Notes: generated by a model not told the origin, from the sequence alone. A stretch of DNA of 64,000 nt from Megaleporinus macrocephalus (GCA_021613375.1 CM038704.1:8528091-8592090), one strand, 5' to 3'. Shown: positions 44,246 to 55,707, counted from the stretch's first letter. Made by a program: numbers and translations.

Positions 44246-45120
44246 TGGGTGGATTTGGGCTAAATTGGGCCACATAGTAGCTCCAAATCCAACCTTGGCA
44301 GTGTGAACAGCAAGAATCAGATTTGATAGCTTGACATATATGTACCCAACTGAACAGTCTGAACAGCCAGCTCACTGTTTATATATCGTTTACATCAATC
44401 CAACTCGACATTCGTCAGAATTTCTGCTGCCAAACCCTAAAACATATGGGCCTAGGCTTTGTATGAATACGATTAGAAGGCACTTGCTGCAGCTGCTCCG
44501 TTTGAAGAAATGTCTGAGCGAGCAGAAGGAGGCTGCGGCGTCAAAGCAAACGTTTAAAGAAAGCGAGCACACGAGCCGAGGAAGCGGCTGTGGCTGAATA
44601 ACGTGCCCTTGTTAACAGTGAGCTCCAGCGAGTGCTGAGCCCGACTGTCAGCCATTGGAAGCTCATGATGGTTCCTGCGATGCTGGTGAAGATCAAACTG
44701 AAACCTCCTGCGTTTGGCAGTCAGTTTACCTCTAGATGAGTGTGTCGTGCAGCACTGAAGCGAGATCCGTTGACACCAACGTAGGTCACGTTTTTGCGAA
44801 CAGCCAAACAAGAATTTCCGAAGCTAGCATTTATCTAGCATTTATCTTTCCTGCATAAAAAGCACTCAAGCACGCACGACTATTCCATTTCACTTCCCCG
44901 TTATCACTGGACGAACTCAGCTTGGAGGCTTTCATCAGGCTGGAGTGCATGAAGGCTCTTGGTTTGAGGGATTTCAGTCTTTTGTTTCTTTGTTCAGTGC
45001 CTCACCTGCTAGTCAGACGTTTCCCGCAGTCAAATCTGAATGCATGATGAAGGTAAACAGGCTCGTTGTGATAAGATCAGTCCGGACACAGATACTACAT
45101 TTGAATAGGGTTATAGTCAA
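44246..45120. other. Unique DNA, no gene supported
   Basis: An 88-codon frame (44331-44597) lacks a known motif. GC rises around 44440-44780. No splice-framed frame is convincing. Confidence 0.35.
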
Positions 45121-46183
45121 GGGTGTAGAAGCAGGTTTGACATTGGGGGACACACATTTGCTAATATGAATCAAAGCCCACCATATCCCCTAAATATTAC
45201 CTATAAGCTGATTCCACTGTAGGTAAGGTATTAAATCACTGTATGTATAGTGACGTAGAACAACCGTTGTGGAATTACAGTAAGTTACAAATAAATAAAC
45301 AAACTACAACATTATCTGTACGTCTATTATATTAGATAAATCCAATTAAAGCTCAAACTAAACTAGATACTCCACATTACATGCTACTGCTGTCAAAAAA
45401 CTTTTAAATTATACATGAATATCGGTATTATATACAAATAAAACCAAACATATTACTTTCTTTGGAGCATAATGCTGAAATGAAATTACAAAAAACTGTA
45501 TGTTAAGGTTTCCTGACTAGACCAGACTAACATTAATGTTAGACAGTAAGGCTGTGTCCCAAACAGCACCCTCTGGAACATTACAAACTGCACTACTGAA
45601 AACACTTATAACAATGGTGTCCTTTTATTTATTTATTCATTAATTAATTTATTTTATTTATTATATTTTATTATTTATGTATGTGTAGTGTAGTAGCAGT
45701 CTGTGGCGTGGCCAGAGAGTAATGTAACTTTATGTTTCAGAGTGTTTCTGACTAAAGTTAATATAAACGTTAGCTAACTCAACCCCTCCTAGTCTGTTAC
45801 CATAACAACACATTATACTAAAGCCAGTTTATTGTAGTATATACGGTCATCGTTGCTATTCATTGCCTTCATCACTGTCCTCGTGTTTAAAGCCGGCGCG
45901 AGCACTAGTGATGCGAGAGCTCGGGTCAATGAAGCTCGATATTCCTGAACAGGCATCTTAACACAAACCTTTACAAAGTGAAAGACCACCTAACAACCAG
46001 AGCCCATTGCTAACAACAAACACAGGGCGTGAATTGCGAAGGCTGCCAAAACGCGCTTTCAAAATAAGTTTTTTAAACTGTTTCCACTTTTTACGTGGTT
46101 TATTTTTTTTTGGGTGGGACAAATCTACTTGTTTCTGATATTGGGTGGGACACACCTCCCACATGCCCCTCGGTTCCTACGCC
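45121..46183. mobile_element. Possible old DNA transposon, 1.06 kb
   Basis: The left edge GGGTGTAGAAGCAGGTTTGA and the right edge (reverse complement) GGCGTAGGAACCGAGGGGCA share GG(T/C)GTAG and later the GGGACACAC/GTGTGTCCC motif. This resembles fish elements whose ends read GGCGTAGG. The target duplication is not visible. No transposase frame. Confidence 0.45.
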
Positions 46184-47523
46184 AATGATTTTGGTAAATG
46201 CTGGTCTGATCACCACCTCAGATCAGCTAATAATGGCAAGTGCATGATAGGCTAGGCTGGTGAGGTTTATATTATTGGTTCATAGTATTTTGCCCCGCCC
46301 ACTGGTGCATGGTGACATCATCAAAAATTAGACAAGGTTCCAGAGGCAAGGTTAAAGTCATCACATTCTGATGGAACGTTATTAAGAAACAAGAATTTAG
46401 TCTTATGATGAATCACGCTTTCTCTCTCTCTTTTCTTTCCCTCCCTAGCCTTTCATCCAATACCTCAATTCCCTGATCTTTCTCTCCGTGTATCCAAGAT
46501 AGCTTTTCTTTTCTCATTGACGCCGCTCCATCCCCTCTTATGCTCTCCGCCCAGTTCCCCCTCTTTCTCTGTGCGTGGGCCTGATGTGTACGAGGGGAAG
46601 AGGCCTGGCTGCTGGAAGGAGAGGCCTAATGAGGAATGTATTGATTTCCTATAAGAAGGATTTAATCAAAGTCCCTCGACACATCCAGAGGGACAGCGGC
46701 CTCGCTGCAGCACCAAATTACACTTCATACACCATCTATTTTTCAGCCGCGGCGATAAATGGAGCTGCCTAGCAGATAGATGAGAGCCTCTGTAGCTCGT
46801 TCATCATGCCCAAACAAGGGGAGGAAAGCAAAGTGATGGAGACGGGCGGGAACAACAGCCAATGATGAATGGACTTGGGAGGATCTGGGGAGGTGGGGCA
46901 AGAACCCACCAATTACAAGATAGGGGCAGAATGAAAGGTCATTGAAGTTAGGTTAATGTGCAGGTCACGCTGTCCAGTCAAACAGAATCAAAAGATCGCC
47001 ACGTTGCTCAGATAATGCAGCTTTGAACGTTGTAGAAGAGTCCTGGATGAGGTTCTGAGATGATCTCAGCCTCTTTTGAGCCAATCAGAAGGCCCTGTTG
47101 GTGGAGTTCTGCACAAATCTGCTGCGTTTGGTTGTACAACCTCAATGGGTTTGTGCGTTTCTGAGTATTTTCTAATAAGTAGTGAGTCAAGGAATCCAAT
47201 TCATCCTCCGTTCCATTGCGGCTCCTAACTCTTATTTGTCGGGTTCAGTTTCATTCTGTTGTGCTGCTTCACCCCCTGCTTCACTGTTGACCACTCCTCC
47301 TCTCACTCTGGAGCCTTAGCATTTTATGTGAGACCACATGATACAAAATCGAGAAGCATACCGGCTAACAAACGTCAGTTCCTATTCATCTGATTATTCA
47401 GCAGCAGCTTAAATCAAATTTTCCGTTCCAACTTAAGAGTTGCAGCTGTTACGTTCCAGTGTTCTTCAACCAACAAGCCAATTCAAGCCTTGCTGAATGT
47501 TGTAAAAAGTTTCATTGCACTTC

Positions 47524-47526
<3 letters not shown>
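46184..47526. other. Unique DNA; candidate conserved block 46600-46870
   Basis: 'CCTAATGAGGAATGTATTGA', 'CACTTCATACACCATCTATT', 'AGCCGCGGCGATAAATGGAG' and 'GTTCATCATGCCCAAACAAG'. The density of non-repetitive motifs suggests a conserved element. A unit related to the 74-bp repeat lies near 47405-47455. Confidence 0.38.

Positions 47527-47570
<44 letters not shown>
47527..47570. repeat. (GT)n microsatellite
   Basis: About 20 GT units adjoin the left end of the next foldback copy. Confidence 0.97.
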
Positions 47571-47574
<4 letters not shown>

Positions 47575-47578
47575 TAAC

Positions 47579-47985
47579 AGACTGCCATAACATGAAAACC
47601 ACCACCTTCTGTGTCTACACACATTGTCCATTGGATCAGCCCCACTTACCATATAGGAGCACTTTGTAGTTCTACAATTACAGACTGTAGTCCATCTGAT
47701 TCTCTGTATACTTTGTTAGCTCTGTATACCTCAGTGGTCCCCCACAGCACCACCGCAGAGCAGTAATTATTTGGATGATCATTCTCAGCACTGCAGTGAC
47801 ACTGACATGGTAATGCTGTGTTAGTGTGTGTTGTGCTTGTACAAGTGGATCAGACACAGTAGTGCTGCTACTGAAGTTTTTAAACATCTCTGTGTCACTG
47901 CTGGCCTGAGAATAGTCCACCAACCAGCAACATCCACATACCAGTGTCCTGTGGGCGCATCCTGTGAGCACTAATTAAGGACTAG
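47579..47985. mobile_element. Foldback element FB, copy 4, partial
   Basis: The left terminus is GACTGCCATAACATGAAAAC. It then has 'CATATAGGAGCACTTTGTAG + TTCTACAATTACAG', the uninterrupted form of the site used by the hAT in copy 3. It ends in the middle of FB near 47985. The open frame here is antisense repeat text. Confidence 0.85.
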
Positions 47986-48841
47986 AGAATGATTACCACA
48001 ACTATAGAACGTAGGCTTACACGACGACTGGAGTCTGGAGCTGTTCCAACAATATGGGCGTGTAAGGAAACCAGCGAGAGGATTTAAAGAGCCTCCGTGT
48101 TCGTGGAGGTAAACCGGGTAAGCTCAGTTACTGAGCCTGCTTTAGCTGATGTTAGCTAACATTAGCCTCACTTAGAAGTTGGGTGGTTCAAGTTATGCTA
48201 AGCTAACGTAGTTGAGTTATGAAGATTTATAGAGTCGTATGAGAGCGAGTTCCACTTTAATCATATTTACTACAATAACTGTACCTCTATATCTGAGTTT
48301 AGCTGGTTGCTAGGCTGTTGTCATGAGTAATGTTGGTTGTTTAGCTAGATACTGTTTACACTCAGGATAAGCTGCTGTTGTGGGTGTGGTTTGACTAAAA
48401 GTATCAGGACTAAGTGATGTGGTGGTCTATTTCTACATTACAGCTCTTTTAAATTCAAATTCAGAAATATCATCAGAATCTGAAGAAGCAGTTCTGGAAC
48501 GTTCTCAGTCCCAGTCAGTCATAGTGCTGTTGTACGCGGCGCTGCTCACTGTTGTCCACCAGTGACGTCACACGGTAGCGTTCAGGAATTTCTGTAGCGA
48601 GCTCAGGTTTTTACCGTCAATTTAATTAAAATAATCTATTTTAAAGTAAATTAAGCAGCAAATTTAAGTTTAAGTCATGTTTATGTATTTTCAGTATCTA
48701 AAATAAGGTGAAATCACCAGGGGTGTCCATATGTGGTGCTTAGCCTTAAACTAACTAAACTGAGAAAAAAAAAAGTGTTAATATAAACATATGTAAACAC
48801 TAAACATAAATAAATCAATCCTGCACATCTGAGGTTCTCAC
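47986..48841. other. Unique DNA downstream of the candidate exon
   Basis: The part 48000-48130 is GC-richer and ends near GGTAAACCGGGTAAGCTCAG, a donor-like site on the plus strand. 'GATGTTAGCTAACATTAGCC' is a palindromic motif common in fish introns. No complete coding unit. Confidence 0.35.
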
Positions 48842-48932
48842 CTGGATGCTCCCGACATGGTTATTTAAGATGTTCTTGTTGGTCAGGGAGATTTCACACA
48901 GGTAGCCTTCTTGGTGAAGGTCATTGAGCTTC
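48842..48932 (-). CDS. Candidate exon, unknown gene, minus strand
   Basis: Ninety-one bp lie between a strong acceptor (GTTTTTATCTGTAG) and a donor GTGAGAAC. After one phase base they read KLNDLHQEGYLCEISL and then TNKNILNNHVGSIQ without a stop, ending in phase 0. The LxxLxxxGYLCxISL pattern faintly recalls the start of a BTB domain, but this is weak. Continuation into the intron soon meets a stop. It is phase-compatible with the exon-like segment at 26178-26247 on the same strand. The gene is not recognised. Confidence 0.4.
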
Positions 48933-49308
48933 CTACAGATAAAAACAAGAGAAAACAAGCTACAGAGCCCCAACAAAAGAACACGGCTGTCAATACCACT
49001 AGTTCAACAATATGCAATCGTCGCTGGACCGGTCCCCCCACGCAAGATTTCACTCAGACTGATGGTCAAGAAAACTGCTTTTCAATTCAATGTTGCTTTA
49101 ATGGCGTGACAAATACTAACACTGGTATTGGCAAAGCTCTGGTAAGAACAACATAGAACAATATCGTAATTAAATACAGTAATAATAAGAACAATAACCG
49201 TGTAAGAATTATAATGAGTAAAATAATAAGTGTGCGCTTGTATAGTGTAAATGGTGTAAATGGTGACTCACTGTTCCTCAGACTGTGCTGCCAGTGTGCA
49301 GTACTACT

Positions 49309-49566
49309 TATATTCTCCTAGAACATACAGCAGCTTTTCCGGGGTTGGGAAGTTCAATTCAGGAATGATGTTGGTGAATTTATTAAAGAATTCTGCTATA
49401 AATATAGTAAATTTAGTAAACTCAGTTAAAAAGATGCAGCTCTGAATCCATCTTACCCTCTTAGCAGTTCTGACACAGTCTCTGCTCTTTGGGGAGCCAA
49501 CACTTCCTGTGTCTGCCCGTCTCGATTGGCAGGCGGTGTTGACAGAGTCTGTACTTTGTGAAGGTG
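49309..49566 (-). pseudogene. Broken C-terminus of a LINE-type protein
   Basis: On the minus strand, 49563-49463 reads LCQHRLPIETGRHRKCWLPK and EQRLCQNC then stop. 49393-49309 reads EFFNKFTNIIPELNFPTPEK and LLYVLGEYK then stop. These are the two halves of the cysteine/histidine knuckle tail (RLxIExGR ... RLCxxC ... FF) found at the end of several fish non-LTR retrotransposon polymerases. The central HFLL..C part is missing, replaced by about 70 bp that begins GTAAG and ends TATAG. With two stops it is not functional. Confidence 0.5.
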
Positions 49567-49774
49567 GATCTCAGGGTTGAGTCAGTCTGCGTGCTCAGCT
49601 AGTCAGCTACCCTGTAGCGAGGTTTTAGATAACACTGCGGTTACCTCTGAGAGCTGGACTCAGTTTCCCAGTAGCTGATGTCTAATTAGGTTTACTGGTG
49701 AGTTCTGGTCCTGAGACTGGGGGGTGTTAGTGAGTGTAGTACTGCGTTTCAACTGAGCTTAACTCCTGACATCT

Positions 49775-50881
49775 CTCTCTCCCTCATGTCTCTGTCTCTC
49801 TCACGTTCTTTCATCCCTCTGTATCTCACTCTGTCTCTCTCTCTCATGCGTTCTTTCATCTCTGTTTCTCTCTCTCTTCATCTCACTCTGTCTCTCTTGT
49901 TCTCTCATCTCCCTCTCTCTTCCTCTTGTTCTCTCACTCTGTCTCTTGTTCTCTTATCTCTCTTTCTCCCCTCTCTGTCTCTCTTACCCTTGTTCTCTCA
50001 TCTCTGTCTCTCTCTTTGCCCTCATCTCTCACTCTTTCTCGCTCCCCTGTTCTCTCATCTCTCTCTCTCTGTTGCTGTCTCTCTCTTGTTCTCTCATCTA
50101 TCTCTCTCTCCCCTATTGTTCTCTCACTCGGTCTCTTGTTCTCTCATCTCTCTTTCTCTCTCCCCCTCTCTGTCTCTCTTCCACTTGTTCTCTCATTTCT
50201 CTTTCTCTCTCCCCCTTGTTCTCTCATCTCTGTCTCTCTCTTTCCGCTCATCCCTCACTCACTCTCTCTCCTCTCTTGTTCTCTCACCTCTCTGTCTCTC
50301 TCTCTCTCACTCTCTCATCTGTCTGTTGCTGTCTCTCGTTCTCTCATCTGTCTCTCTCACTGTCTCTCCTGTCCCCTCATCTCTTTCTGTGTCACTTTCC
50401 CCCCTTTGTTCTCTCATCTCTCTGTCTCCCTCTCACTCTCTCGTTCTCTCATCTGTCTTTCTCTGTCTCTCACTCTCTCTCCCCTCTTGTTCTCTTACTC
50501 TGTCTCTCTTGTTCTCTCATCTCTGTCTCTTTCTTTCTCTCTCTGCACTCATCTCTCACTCCCCTCTCGTTCTCTCATCTCTCTTTCTCTCTGTTGCTGT
50601 CTCTCTCTTGTTCTCTCATCTATCTCTCTCTCACTCTCTCTCCCCTCTTGTTCTCTCATCTCTCTGTCTCTCTCTCGTTCTCTTATCTCTCCGTCTCTCT
50701 CTCGTTCTCTCATCTCTCCGTCTCTCTCTCGTTCTCTCATCTGTCTTTCTCTCTCACACTCTCTCTCCCTTCGTTCCGTCTTTCTCTCTCACACTCTCTC
50801 TCCCTTCGTTCCGTCTTTCTCTCTCACACTCTCTCCCTTCGTTCTCTCTCTCTCTCACACTCTCTCTCCCTTCGTTCTCTC

Positions 50882-50912
<31 letters not shown>

Positions 50913-50935
50913 CCTCCCTCCCTCTCTCTCTCTCA
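49775..50935. repeat. CT-rich pyrimidine minisatellite, about 1.16 kb
   Basis: Variable units of CTCTCTTGTTCTCTCATCTC type with CTGTCTCTC, and a GTTGCTGTCTCTCTCTTGTT module at 50069 and 50591. Near the right end a CACACTCTCTCTCCCTTCGT unit repeats. The 345-385-codon S-L-rich frames in all three phases are composition artefacts. Confidence 0.95.
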
Positions 50936-51399
50936 GGATTTAGGAAGCTGTGTTTCTCTGTGATGGCGCGCTGCCTTACTAAGTTTATAGCACCTTTAAA
51001 AAACAGCAGATGGTCTGAAACAGTCCGGTCTACATTATTCAGGAATCACAGCAGTCAAAACAAGAGCCTCCTTTTAAACTGCTGCTCCCAGACCAGATAA
51101 AAGAAAAGACTTTTCCCTTTTCCTACATTTTAAGCCTTTACAGATCCGCCCCTGGCCCTCAGCGGGGGTCCGGATTCTTTTTAAAGGCTTCACTGTAACA
51201 CAGGAAGCCGCTGGTTCTCGCTCCAGGTATAAGGTGATACTACAAGTGAACAGGGTTTGATTTTAATCCAAGATTTCACAATGAATTTGAAATGTTTTGT
51301 TCTGGAAACTTTGCATTTGTAGATACGCAAATGGGATGTTATCTGTGTTTAAAATGAATGAGAGCTTAGAGATATTTGGTAATAGCTAGTGTACACCTA
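50936..51399. other. Unique DNA, no gene
   Basis: GC-richer at 50945-51200. No open frame independent of the preceding repeat. Confidence 0.4.
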
Positions 51400-52030
51400 T
51401 ATGCTGAGCTCATTCATATTATTATATATTTATTTACTTTTCTATTTGCTTTTATATGTACATCCTCTGCTTTTATATGTGTACTTCTGAATACTTCTGG
51501 TATCTAATAATAACCACTAACTATACTGTATCTATTGTGAAAAACTCTATAGTCATATCTTGGGTTTTGTGAGTATACAGTACTGTGAAGAAGTTTGAGG
51601 CAGTTGGGGACATTATTATATTTAAAAAGCTATTTTTCCAGACAATACGTTTTTATTTGCTCAACAAAACACTATTATTTAAATATTTAAACAGTATTAA
51701 TATGGGAAGCAGTGCTTTTACACACGGTGTGTTTATTTAACCCTTTCCAAGCTTCTCCTTGTGGAAACAACCCAGTATTATTTCCAGTTCTCATCTAATA
51801 CCTGCTTTGACTGCTCAGTACTTCATTAAGATAATCAAGATTACTGCTGAAGGAACTGAATACATTCATACAATGTCTGGGGCGTCCAGGAGAAATCTGG
51901 AACTACACTTTGTTTTTCAAACTGGAGCTCAAGATCTGATCTACTTCACTCACAATAACATATTCATGATACTTTGTATTGTATGTATGATTATTTACAT
52001 CTGTTCTAATCAGATCTGCTGTTCTTACTG
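51400..52030 (+). repeat. Dispersed repeat D, copy 2
   Basis: It matches 32115-33025 without the M2 insertion. The site reads GCTTTTACACACGGTGTGTT at about 51712-51731. Spacing between shared blocks is otherwise conserved. Confidence 0.85.
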
Positions 52031-52261
52031 GTGAAAGTTTAATCAAACACTATTTATTGTATTAGAAAATGTTTTTTAGGCCACCCTATACAAAATCCAC
52101 AGCTTGGTCCATTACCCTTCATCAAATTTCAGCTCTAGCAACATTCTAACTTTTACAACATGACCTATACGGTTCTGTCTACTTAAATAACAGGCATCAT
52201 TGCATCCACCAAGTTTTTGGACTGTCAATTTGTAAATTTTTATGATTCTACATCTGGTTCT

Positions 52262-52560
52262 ATTTATATTCATTGAAAGTAAAGACTCTCCTTTTTGGTC
52301 TCTCTTGTAAAGTTACCATTTTGGAGACACTTGTTTTCCTTTGGACAGCGATGACACACACACACACACACACACCATCGCTGTCATCTCCAAAATGGTA
52401 ACTTTATAGGAGAGGCCAGAGGAGAGGTCTTTACTTTCAATGTGAGTCAATGGAACCAGATGTTTTTCCAAGTGATTTTGGAGCATTTCTATTGGTCCAT
52501 TCATCATGAAAATGTTGCGCAGTGTAAACTGCTGCTGTTGTGTTCAAATGATGTAGACAT
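52262..52560. mobile_element. Two M2 miniatures joined tail to tail by (CA)n
   Basis: 52262-52345 is antisense M2 and 52376-52560 is sense M2. They meet at TTTGGACAGCGATGA-(CA)12-CATCGCTGTCATCTCC. The whole forms an inverted repeat centred on the dinucleotide run. Confidence 0.85.
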
Positions 52561-52578
52561 TATATATATATATATATA

Positions 52579-53097
52579 CACTACCACTCAAAAGTTTGGG
52601 AGCACAGTGAAATGTTCTTGTTTTCAATGAAGTATCTTCTTCCTTAACACAACAATGGACTGATGGGTCTCTAAAGAAAGTTGTTTCTTTCTGGTCATTT
52701 TGAGTCGATCAGCAAGCCATCAACTGCTGATGCTTCAGATACTAAACTAACCTAGAATGTTGTTCCCTTTTATACTCACTTATTAGTAGAATGTTTTTCA
52801 GCTGTGCATCACAATTGAGCAAGAGTGTCCTAACAACCAATTAGTCCAATAACACCCTTAACTTGGATTGGCGGCTGTACCAGGAGATTTAGACAGAGCA
52901 CTGAGAATTACTGATAATAGAACTATATGTAAAATAAGCCTCTATACAAAAATAGACTTTAATACAAACATTTTTATTCTTTAAAAATCATCTGATACAC
53001 TTACATTAATTGTGAAATGGACAATATTGTTTGTGAATTGCATGAAAATTGCATGAAATGAAATTCCAAAGTGATCCTAAACTTTTGAGCGGTAGTG
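52579..53097 (-). mobile_element. Tc1-type miniature element, copy D
   Basis: The ends are CACTACCACTCAAAAGTTTG and, from the right, CACTACCGCTCAAAAGTTTA, with TA on both sides. The transposase start reads leftwards from 52698 (MTRKKQLSLETHQSIVVLRK) to about 52636. It is the same deletion derivative as copies A-C. Confidence 0.9.
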
Positions 53098-53099
53098 TA

Positions 53100-54055
53100 A
53101 ATATATATTTTTTTAAGGTACGATTGATATATATAGGGTACATGAGACCAAAAAAAAAACACTTGCTGTGAGAGGCAGACATCTTGTTCCATTCACCACC
53201 ACTGACAGTTCTGACTCCTGTTTTCATCCTAACTAATAAATTAAGCAAAATATCAGTGGACTTCCCCATTAAAGTGTAAGAAAGAAATACCACCCAGTGG
53301 AGAAGCACGGAAGGCTGTATGCAGCGTGTTTACTGGTCAGACTGTGGTGACTGTGGTGACTGTGGTGATGAGGGTAAGAGTGTGAGGCGTTTAATTCTCT
53401 GCCCTAAATAACACATACACACTTAATCTGAATTAACTGTGAGTGAGGGAAGAATTCAGGAGCAGCCCTGAGGCTGAACACATCTCCCGGTTGTCTGCCT
53501 CAGCGTGGCGGTGACGTCCCCTCTGGCCGAGCGGAGCCACGAATGCTGCTAAGCGCTCCGCTGTGCTCGTTTAGCAGTGCTTAGCAGTAGATGTGCAGAG
53601 TCAGCCTTGCCTAGGGCCCCCGTTCCCAGTGCCATAGCCTGCCTCTTTAATTATGCGTCTCTCCTGCAGAACAGGAAAGGAGGGGCCACTGCAAGAGTTT
53701 ATCAGCGACGGCAGACCGACCCTGTGGCTAATCAGGGCCGTCCGAGGTCAATCAATGGCATCTATGTGTAAGAATCAAACGCGTCAGGTTTTCCTTTGCT
53801 GCGTTCCTCTGGGGCTCTCCACCTGGAGTGAAGTGTGAATGTGGTTTTCTGAGGACACAACAAGGACATGTTGCCTCCTCTTCTCCGACTCTTTCGAGAC
53901 TCTGCAGGTTCGTTGTTCTCCCAGACGTGTCACTTCGGATCAGAGTTCAGTGTTTGGAGGGCATTTGTGGTGTTAAGCACAGCATGAAAAGGAGCACCTA
54001 CTGCGCTTTGGGAGAGGAGCTTATCTAGAATGTTTGAACTTCACTGGTGGAGAGA
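53100..54055. other. Unique DNA; candidate conserved block 53490-53760
   Basis: 53490-53760 has 'GTTTAGCAGTGCTTAGCAGT', 'CTCTTTAATTATGCGTCTCT', 'GGCTAATCAGGGCCGTCCGA' and 'GTCAATCAATGGCATCTATG'. It is non-repetitive and site-rich. The text GTTCCATTCACCACCA at 53187 recurs near 61730, marking a short dispersed repeat. Confidence 0.38.
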
Positions 54056-54059
54056 GATG

Positions 54060-54350
54060 AACCACAGCCACACAAATATCCATAGAGTCATATGCAAAAG
54101 TCTGAACAACCCTGTTTTGTTAATATTCTAGTTGAAAATAAGACGTCCTTCACAGAGAACTCACCTAAATATGCCACCTGCGGCTCTTTTTAAGGTACGA
54201 TTGATATTTATTTTTGCTTAAACCACATTTTAGGTCCCCAGTCTGTTAAATTCAGTAAATAAACATTAGTTGTACATAAAATGTTCAGAATTGTGTTCTC
54301 CGTGGAGGATGTGTTCAATTATTTTCACAACTAATACATGGTACTTAGGT
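54060..54350 (+). repeat. Old interspersed repeat, Tc1-like end
   Basis: 'ATAGAGTCATATGCAAAAGT + CTGAACAACCC' is the familiar terminal text of a fish/amphibian Tc1-type element. The rest is AT-rich and non-coding. 'TTAAGGTACGATTGATAT' is shared with 53113. Confidence 0.55.
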
Positions 54351-54361
54351 TATTAGGCCTT

Positions 54362-54596
54362 GTTTCTACATTCATTGTCATTTTATCAACTCTACTAACC
54401 ATATAGGAGCTACACCTACAGACTGTAGTCCATCTGTTTCTCTGTATACTTTATTATCCTGTTCTTCAATAGTCAGGACCCCCACACAACCATCACAGAG
54501 CATGTATTATTTGGGTTATGGGTCATCTTCAGTGACACAGAGTGGATCAGACACAGCAGAGCTGCTCGAGTGCTTAAACTCTGTGTGCACTCACTG
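54362..54596. mobile_element. Foldback element FB, copy 5, left part
   Basis: 'TTTCTACATTCATTGTCATT', 'CAGACTGTAGTCCATCTGTT' and 'TCAGGACCCCCACACAACCA'. It is interrupted at TGCACTCACTG by the element at 54597 and resumes at 55708. Confidence 0.85.
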
Positions 54597-55707
54597 GGTG
54601 TGTCTCAAAACCTAGTGAGTGTGTAAGTAGGCTGTCTAGGTAGCAGCTGTGTAAGTAGCAGTGTTCTCTCCTCATCTCTCCTCATAAAACAGATTACTGA
54701 GACGCTCTAGTTAGAGAGAGACTGCGCCACGGCTTGTTCCCGCCCACTGCAGCAGGCCACAGGTGGTTTAGCTGGTTGCTAAGCTACTGGCCGGCATCCA
54801 AAACAATAACCAGAGGCTTAAAAATCCGCTATCATAAATGCTAATGGCTCGAGTATAAAACTGTAAAATGGTGAATGACTCGTTGAAAAGTTGATAAAAT
54901 ACTGCTTTGTGTGATTATATCAATCAATCAATCAATCAACCTTTTTGATTTTATTTTGGAAATATATTGAGGGGTGACCCTCATTTTCAATGCAGCCGAG
55001 CATTTACATTTTAAGGGACTGAAAGCAAAATGAGCAAAAATAATAATAATAAATAAAATACAAATTTTAAATAAACATTTAATATAGATGTACAAAATAT
55101 AATGTAAAAAAGTTTAGAAATTTTTAATAAAAGAATATAAAATAAACATAAAATACATACAAATAAAAAAAAAATTAAAAATACTAATAAAAAATATACT
55201 CATTAAAACAATTACGATAAAAATAAATAAATAAAATAAAATAAAACATAAAATACATCAAAATAAACAAATAAGATAACATTTTTTTAATCCTAATAGA
55301 AAGATAAACTCATTTAAAACAAACAATCACAGGCTTTCTGATGATGACTGGAAACTAAGAGTTTAAAATTGTTCAGTGATCCAGCGAGCGGAGCTTCAGA
55401 GTTTCCTGTAGAGAATTCCAGCTCGCTGGTGCACTATATGACAAAAAACACATTAAAACACCAGAGAAAATCAAAATAACTCACATTTTAAAACCACTTC
55501 ACTGCTCGTAGATTAGCCTGTGTTGCATCATGGGATTGTCTTAGCGGCTGAGGAAGCGTTCAATGCTTCCTTAAAATCAGGTCTAAATAAGGTTTCTCAG
55601 TAGACAGCATGTTTAATATATCTAGATATTGGGACAGTCTACATGGGAGCGCATACTATGATGTAAAATGCTGCCTATGTAGGAGCTCACTAGCTTTTGA
55701 GACACTG
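54597..55707. mobile_element. 1.1-kb DNA element nested in FB copy 5
   Basis: The ends read GTGTGTCTCAAAACCTAGTG and, from the right, CAGTGTCTCAAAAGCTAGTG, a clear terminal inverted repeat. CACTG occurs at both junctions, but the exact target duplication is unresolved. The interior has (ATCA)n, AATAAA-rich DNA and GAGAATTCCAGCTCGCTGGT. No transposase is recognised. Confidence 0.8.

Noticed and set aside
49786..51100. Three overlapping 345-385-codon plus-strand frames
   Set aside because: The CT-rich repeat is open in all three phases; the residues are S, L, F and P only. No domain and no initiation context.
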